The notes under the pieces were generated by a model. It saw nothing but the letters and a program-made list of their open reading frames with translations. It was not told the DNA's origin and made no database searches. From NCBI GenBank assembly GCA_963995505.1, contig OZ023188.1, positions 4,588,001 to 4,652,000 on the forward strand: 64,000 bases of DNA, given 5' to 3'. Below are positions 57,743-64,000 of this stretch, piece by piece (position 1 is the stretch's first letter; every line of letters begins with the position of its first letter). This DNA is from Hypericum androsaemum (Eukaryota > Streptophyta > Magnoliopsida > Malpighiales > Hypericaceae). A program made the translations under genes and the position numbers.

Positions 57743-60033
57743 TGTCACGACCCAACCTAAAGTCGGTGACCGGCGCTAGATCTCATGATATACAAACGAT
57801 AAAATATGGATCTAGCCAGCCTCAAAACATAACACAAAGTTAAGTCACATAGACATGCCTCTCAAAAGGTAAGATATACACAGATGATATAAGAACCATC
57901 ACCAAAAATCTAAACCAGTCCCCGATGATACATGATCAAACAAAACATAGATCAGGATCTAGCATCTGAAAACCACTACGGAGCATCTATACAGGAGTAC
58001 ATAAAATAGCATGATCCGGAGACCTCAAAAAGTAGCCCTGAAAGGAAAGATGTGGGCATTCACCGCAGACTCCAGACCCGAAGACAACCTAGGGTAGCTC
58101 GAAACCTGAGATGGATTAGTAAGGGGTAAGTATTTTGAAACACTTAGTAAAAAGATAGAACATAACATATTGATTGAGTCAGATACAAGTGGGTGAAACA
58201 GAACTTAACTACGTTCAACATCAGATAAGACCACAAAAAGAAATGCATGCCAACTGTATGATCGCACACACACTCAAACAAAAATAGTCAACAAACGGTG
58301 AGCTATAGACAGATTTAGTCGGGCCACTTCCTCTCCAGCGCAGGGATATCAACATGGCCATCAAATCTCCATATCATATCACATACTAAGTTTATAGTAG
58401 TAACTAGGATATCCCCAGTCTATGTGCACATAGGCTAACATCCCCGCTTAGCACGGAAAACCTGTCCATTTCTCACCAAAAATAACACAACATATTCCTC
58501 GCACAATCAAAGATCTAAGACCACATCCAATACATATGGACATGTCACAACCTCACAAATTGGCCCCAAGCTAGCAACACATACTCTCTAGCCGGCCACA
58601 CACACATATACCACATATGTCACCAATCAATCCAAACATGACCAAACATGTCACTTAAGCACATGACAACTTTATGAACAAATTCCATATGCATGAGACG
58701 CACATAATCAAGGTCTGAAACATGCACATGCACCAAATAAAATTAATCTATCATGTTCTATCCGCTTACACAAATGAGTATTCCTCAATAGTGCTAATTT
58801 TCGAGTCTTATCCTCCCTTCACTTTAACCTTCAACCGATCTTCCAAGTTGTGAAGAAGCCTTATATGCTCTGTACAATAATTTCCAATCATAAAATGAGG
58901 TCAATTCCTCACTTCCCCCACCAAGTTACATACCAAACACACAATAAGCTCAACCGCTTCTAACTTCGGTAGATACCACATAAAATCTGATCTATTTATC
59001 CATTGTACTCAAACTTCCCTCTATATTCTTGATAACTTAGAGTTCAAAAATCAACATAGAATCCCAAAGAATCAACTTACCCAATGTTTACTCTTGGTCC
59101 CCCTTCAATACCGAACCCAAACTGTCAGCCTAATTTTTGATAGAGCTTTTAAGATGAACCCTTCATCCAAATAGGGCGTATGATATGGCGTTAAAAAGCT
59201 ACTCAAGTCTTATACAATATGTAAGAAGGAACTAAAGTCCAATTCGAAGTCCAAGTATGCTTACAAAGTACTTCTTCTGACACATGCTCGATTGAAAACT
59301 ACAGTAATCAGTCTGTAGTTTGGAATTAATTTTCTGTTGATTTCTTGATTCAAATAGAACATACAATATACTATTAGAAAGATATTTGAGTCCTCTACAA
59401 CTTTTATGAAGATATAAAATTCCGAATATGAGTAGAAGATAGCTTACTAAGCTGTTCTTTCTTCCCCTGTTCCTTTCTCTTTCTTCTTGCTCTCTCTCTC
59501 CTTTCTCTTTTCTAATTCGGTTTTGAGACCTTTTGCCTTTTGTTTCTACCTTTTTCTAGTTATTTTCATGTCTTATAAGCTCCTTCAATAGATAAACTTT
59601 CCTCCATAAAAGCCCTTATGTCAATTTGTAAGGAAGACAAGTGTTAGTTTGTGATTGGTTCCACTTTCTATGTGGCCCAATCAGAATTCAGCCATTTGGA
59701 TCTCATTTTTTACTAACTTTTGTTGATTTTTGGAAGATCTTTTCAACATATAAATTGTAGTCACATGTGTCTAGTTTCCGGATCATATTTATTTGTAGTA
59801 TTCAGAGTAAAATTCAGAAAGATATGTCTAATTAACTAAACAAAGGTCATTCTGTCCGAAATTGTCCAACCAAAATCATCAAACTTGGAAACAATTTGAC
59901 TAGACTTTGTTGTAGTTGAACTAGAATCCTAATGAGACTAAATGGTATCTAGAAACACCTCCAAAATCATATCACATGTCGATAGCACAATAGAATACCA
60001 TTTGTTCTATCCGATCATTTTCAATATATCACA
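57743..60033 (-). repeat. 3' LTR of a Ty3-gypsy chromovirus (about 2.3 kb)
   Basis: Lies directly downstream (minus sense) of the gypsy pol. In minus orientation it starts tgtgatatattg just after a purine tract (aataaggggggagaa, plus 60036-60048) and ends gggtcgtgaca. The plus strand therefore begins tgtcacgaccc at 57743. Both ends have TG...CA. No partner LTR lies in the window, so the borders rest on the purine tract and terminal dinucleotides only. Confidence 0.7.
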
Positions 60034-60094
60034 ATTCTCCCCCCTTATTAAAATTCATCCCCGAATTTACTGAAGGTATGAAGCACTTACAGTG

Positions 60095-62890
60095 TTAGTC
60101 AAATAGATGTGGATACTTTTCTCGCATATCCTCCTCTAACTCCCATGTAGCCTCAGCGGGAGAATGATTTTGCCACTCCACCTTCACAAATGGAAGATCT
60201 TTAGTCTTGAGATTTCTCACTTGTTTATCCAATATCTGTAAAGGTCGCTCTTCGTAGGTGAGATCATTATGAAATTCCACATTTGGCTGATCTAGCACAT
60301 GTGAAGAATCATGCAGGTATCTTCTAAGCATTGAAATATGAAACACTGGGTGTATGTGTGAGAGGGAGGGTGGTAATGCCAGCCGATAAGCCACTCGACC
60401 AACTCTTTCTAAGATCTCAAATGGTCCCACATATCTTGGACTCAACTTACCCTTCTTTCCAAATCTCATAATCCCTTTCATTGGAGATACCTTTAGAAAT
60501 ACATTGGAACCCACTTCAAATTCAATATATTTTCTCCTTTTATCTGAGTATGACTTCTGTCTACTCTGAGCTATCACTAATCTTTCCCGGATCACCTTAA
60601 TTTTATCAACTGTCTCCTGCAAGAGTTCTAGACTCAAATGCTGCTTCTCACCAACATCATCCCAACATATCGGTGACCTGCACTTCCTTGTATACAATGC
60701 CTCATAAGGTGCCATCTGAATACTAGCTTGGTAACTATTATTGTAGGCAAACTCCATCAAAGGCAAATACAGTTCCCAATCTCCTCCGAAATCTATCACA
60801 CATGCTCGCATCATATCTTTCAATATATGGATTGTTCGTTCTGACTGTCCATCTGTTTGGGGATGGAAAGCTGTACTCAAGTCCAGACGAGTGCCCACGG
60901 CATCTTGAAACTTCTTCCAAAATTGAGATGTAAAGTGTGTCCCTCGATCAGAAACTATCGAGACAGAAACTTCATGCAGTCGAACAATCTGATCAATGAA
61001 TAGTTGTGCCAACTTTGCTACATCATATGTACTCTTAATAGGTATAAAATGTGCAGATTTTGTCAATCTGTCGACAATAACCCAAACAGAATCAAACCTC
61101 TTTGGTGAAGTCAGGAGGCCCACTAAAAAATCCATAATGATTCGTTCCCATTTCCACTCTGGAATATCCAACGGTTGTAACAAACCAGAAGGTCTTTGGT
61201 GTTCCGCTTTCACCTGTTGACATGTTAAACACCTAGCAACAAAATCACCAATGTCTTTTTTCATACCATTCCACCAATAATGATTCTTTATATCATGGTA
61301 CATCTTTGTCGAACCTGGATGCATACTGTACATGGCCTTGTGTGCTTGAGCCATAATATCTCTCCTCACATCTCCTACATCAGGCACAACCAGTCGAGTA
61401 CCGTAATATAGAACACCATTAGCACTAAGATGAAATTTTGGCAATGCTCTTTCCTCAACTTTTCTAATTATTTCCTCTAACTTAGGATCCTCTCGTTGTA
61501 GTTCCACAACTCGACCACGAATAGTTGGTTGCATATGTATCTTACCCAACATTACAGATTCAGTTTTATTTAGAACTGTTGTCAACTCCAATCCTTGGTC
61601 GACTAGCTCGTGTAGGCTTGAAATCAAAGGTTGTCGAATCAATGATATATGTGCCAAACTACCAGCTGACTTTCGGCTCAAGGCATCTGCAACCATGTTA
61701 CCTTTCCCTGGATGATAGCTAATGGTACAATCATAGTCTTTCAGAAGCTCCAACCATTTCCTTTGTCTCATATTTAGATCTCTTTGATCAAAAATATACT
61801 TTAAGCTCTTATGGTCAGTAAATATTTCAAATTTCTCACCATATAGATAATGCCTCCATATCTTGAGTGCAAACACCACTGCCGCCATTTCCAAATCGTG
61901 CACTGGGTAGTTGCGCTCATGTTTCTTCAACTATCTAGAGGCATAAGCTATCACATTTTTTTTCTGCATCAAAACACATCCCAAACCAATCCTGGAAGCA
62001 TCACAGTACACTGAATATTTCCTGAATGCAGAAGGTAAAGCCAAAACTGGAGCATTAGTTAACAAATATTTTAACTCTTGAAAACTTCTCTCACAGTCTT
62101 CTGTCCACACATACTTTACATTCTTCTGTGTCAATCGGGGTGAGTGGAGCAGCCAAAGTAGAGAACCCTTTTACAAACCGTCTGTAATATCCAGCCAAAC
62201 CAAAGAAACTACGTACCTCAGTAACATTGGTGGGAGTTGGCCAATTCACCACCGCTTCTACCTTCATTGGATCAACTGACACTCCATCCTTGGAAATAAC
62301 ATGTCCTAGGAATGCCACACTTTGTAGCCAAAACTCACACTTAGAAAATTTAGCATACAACTGATTATCAAACAAAGTCTTCAAAACCAACCGAAGATGT
62401 CCTTCATGCTCTTCTTTAGTACGTGAGTAAACCAATATGTCATCAATGAAGGCAACTACGAATTGATCCAAGAATGGCTTAAACACTCGATTCATCAAAC
62501 CCATAAAGTATGCATGTGTATTAGTGAGACCAAATGGCATAACCAAGAACTCATAGTGCCCATATCGAGTTCTGAAGGCTGTCTTAGCCACATCTTCCTT
62601 TCGAATACTTAACTGATGATATCCTGACCTTAAATCAATCTTCGAGAACCACTTAGCATCCTTTAGCTGAACAAATAAATCATCAATACGTGGAAGAGGA
62701 TATTGGTTGTGAATATTCACCTTATTAAGCTTACGGTAATCAATGCACAACCTCAAACTTCCATCCTTCTTCCGAACAAATAACACTGGAGCACCCCACG
62801 GTGAAACACTAGGCTGAATATATCCTTTATCCAACAGATCTTGCAACTGAATCTTCAGCTTTTTTAACTCAGAAGGTGCCATGCGATTGC
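60095..62890 (-). pseudogene. Ty3-gypsy (Del/Tekay-like chromovirus) pol, 5'-truncated
   Basis: Order on the minus strand: reverse transcriptase ([60 protein letters not shown]), RNase H ([26 protein letters not shown]), integrase with HHCC site and D,D,E core ([41 protein letters not shown]), a GPY/F-type module, then a chromodomain-like end ([20 protein letters not shown]). The chromodomain marks a chromovirus, probably the Del/Tekay lineage. Lesions: a frameshift near 62100-62135 between reverse transcriptase and RNase H, and a TAG stop at 61931-61933. Gag, protease and the start of reverse transcriptase are missing: homology ends near 62890, where copia sequence begins. Confidence 0.95.
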
Positions 62891-62894
62891 TGAG

Positions 62895-64000
62895 ATGATT
62901 CTAGAGGATCCGCCAGCTGTGTTCGTGATCGTGATCGTACCTGATATGGTGAGATCTCCTTTACCCCCCCCCCCAAAGCTGATGGTGGGTCACCGTCAGC
63001 TTGTTCCAAAGTTCCTGAAATCTCTTTTTGGACAGCGGCTTGGTGAGGACATCCGCAACTTAGTCGCGAGTGGAAATGGAAATGTATCGTACTTGGAGAC
63101 CTCCACCTGCGACTTGTTCAGCTGATGGTGGGTCACCGTCAGCTTGTTCCAAAGTTCTTGAAATCTCTTTTTGGACAGCGGCTTGGTGAGGACATCCGAA
63201 ACTTAGTCGCGAGTGGAAATGTATCGTACTTGGAGACCTCCACCTGCGACTTGTTCACGTACAAAGTAAAAATCGATCTCCATATGTTTTGAACGTGAGT
63301 GGAACACTGGATTGGCTGATAAATACGTTGCACCAAGGTTGTCACACCATAATACTGGAGGTGGTTGGTGGGGTAATTGAATTTCCTTCAGAAGGGACTT
63401 GAGCCATAGCATTTCGGATGCAACTATGGTCAGGGCACGGTACTCTGCTTCTGTGCTTGACCGGGATATGGCTCGTTACTTCCTAGAGGACCAAGAGATT
63501 AAGTTAGGGCTAAGAAACACAGCATAACCTGTTGTTGAATGACGATCAATCGGGCAATTGGCCCAATCTGTGTCAATGTAGCCATGTAGAGTGAGTGATG
63601 TGGATGGTTTAATGAGAAGACCGTAGTCTGCTGTGCCCTATAGATATCGAAGTATCCGTTTGATGCCGATCCAGCTGGTCGGAGATGGGGAGTGCATGAA
63701 CTGAGCTGCTCGGTTCACAGCAAATGCTATTTTAGGTCGGGTGACTCCCAAGTATTGTAGGTAGCCGACTATCTGCCGATAGAGACCATCATCACACGAC
63801 ACAGTAGAGGTTGGTTCTTTGGCTATCGCTGGGGTTGCATGTGGTTTGCAGTCTTGCATCTTTGACTTTGTGAGAATTTTGCTTACATATTTGCCTTGAG
63901 ATAGTAGCAGCCCACTGGAAGTTCGTATAGCTTCTATGCCTATAAAGTAAGATAAGGTCCCCAGATCTTTGACAGCAAATTTTTGTTACAGGAAATGAAT
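62895..64000 (-). pseudogene. Second Ty1-copia element, reverse transcriptase end and RNase H, partial
   Basis: From the right edge, minus strand: FAVKDLGTLSYFIGIEAIRT (reverse transcriptase end), then GYLQYLGVTRPKIAFAVNRA, DTDWANCPIDRHSTTGYAVF, STEAEYRALTIVASE, VLWCDNLGATYLSANP, HMEIDFYFVREQVA (RNase H), then a C-terminal LTKPLSKKRF segment that is duplicated in tandem. At least one stop (near 63480) and frame breaks make it non-functional. It differs from the copia element at 44-52.6 kb. It continues beyond the window. Confidence 0.88.
62978..63257. repeat. 143-bp tandem duplication in the copia RNase H end
   Basis: Units 62978-63120 and 63121-63257 both begin gctgatggtgggtcaccgtc and end acctgcgacttgttca. 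The second lacks six bases (one of two ggaaat words). A run of eleven C (62964-62974) precedes the first unit. Confidence 0.92.

Overview
The window is nuclear DNA of a eudicot plant. The evidence is spliced genes with GT-AG introns in AT-rich intergenic DNA, plant-specific families (an ABCG half-transporter of the wax/cutin clade, a NAC remnant, a plant CCCH-RRM protein, a vacuolar/secretory-type pepsin-like protease), and plant transposon classes (Ty1-copia, Ty3-gypsy chromovirus, LINE, hAT and MULE derivatives). The species cannot be named from this sequence. Gene models below were built by hand from splice signals, reading-frame phase and remembered family sequences.

Layout. 0-3 kb: a MULE-like element and a broken NAC-domain fragment. 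3.07-8.39 kb (minus): a complete nine-exon ABCG half-transporter of 691 residues. 8.4-19.0 kb: transposon-rich spacer with a foldback MITE, an ATTCGA-rich repeat, a hAT-type element with 8-bp target duplications, a decayed LINE ORF1, and a 1.43-kb MULE carrying a host-gene fragment. 19.0-22.7 kb (plus): a nine-exon secreted beta-propeller-like protein of unknown function. 23.6-25.4 kb (minus): Y14, the exon-junction-complex RNA-binding subunit. 25.9-28.9 kb: a retroposed insertion and a hAT-like element between divergent genes. 29.4-33.5 kb (plus): a CCCH zinc finger plus RRM protein. 34-43 kb: gene-poor, with a MULE, two oppositely oriented hAT MITEs, a diverged tandem duplication and a decayed RNase H.

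43.4-52.9 kb is a three-layer nest: a decayed membrane-protein-like gene was hit by a short LINE tail (21-bp target duplication), and that tail was then hit by an 8.6-kb Ty1-copia element (5-bp duplication, two LTRs). 53.6-57.7 kb (plus) is a chimera: exons of a nucleobase-ascorbate transporter run in frame into a pepsin-like aspartic protease gene, which has one frameshift beside its first catalytic Asp. 57.7-62.9 kb (minus) is a 5'-truncated Ty3-gypsy chromovirus with one LTR, and 62.9-64.0 kb (minus) is a piece of a second Ty1-copia element running off the window.

The four intact genes look like ordinary conserved plant genes: lipid export at the plasma membrane (ABCG), mRNA quality control (Y14), RNA binding (CCCH-RRM) and a secreted protein of unknown role. 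From memory, Arabidopsis CER5/ABCG12 (At1g51500) and Y14 (At1g51510) are adjacent, so the ABCG-Y14 proximity may be conserved synteny. The most unusual observations are the transporter-protease chimera, the copia LTR with a dense array of CACGTG palindromes, and the extra unassigned ORF upstream of gag in the same element.
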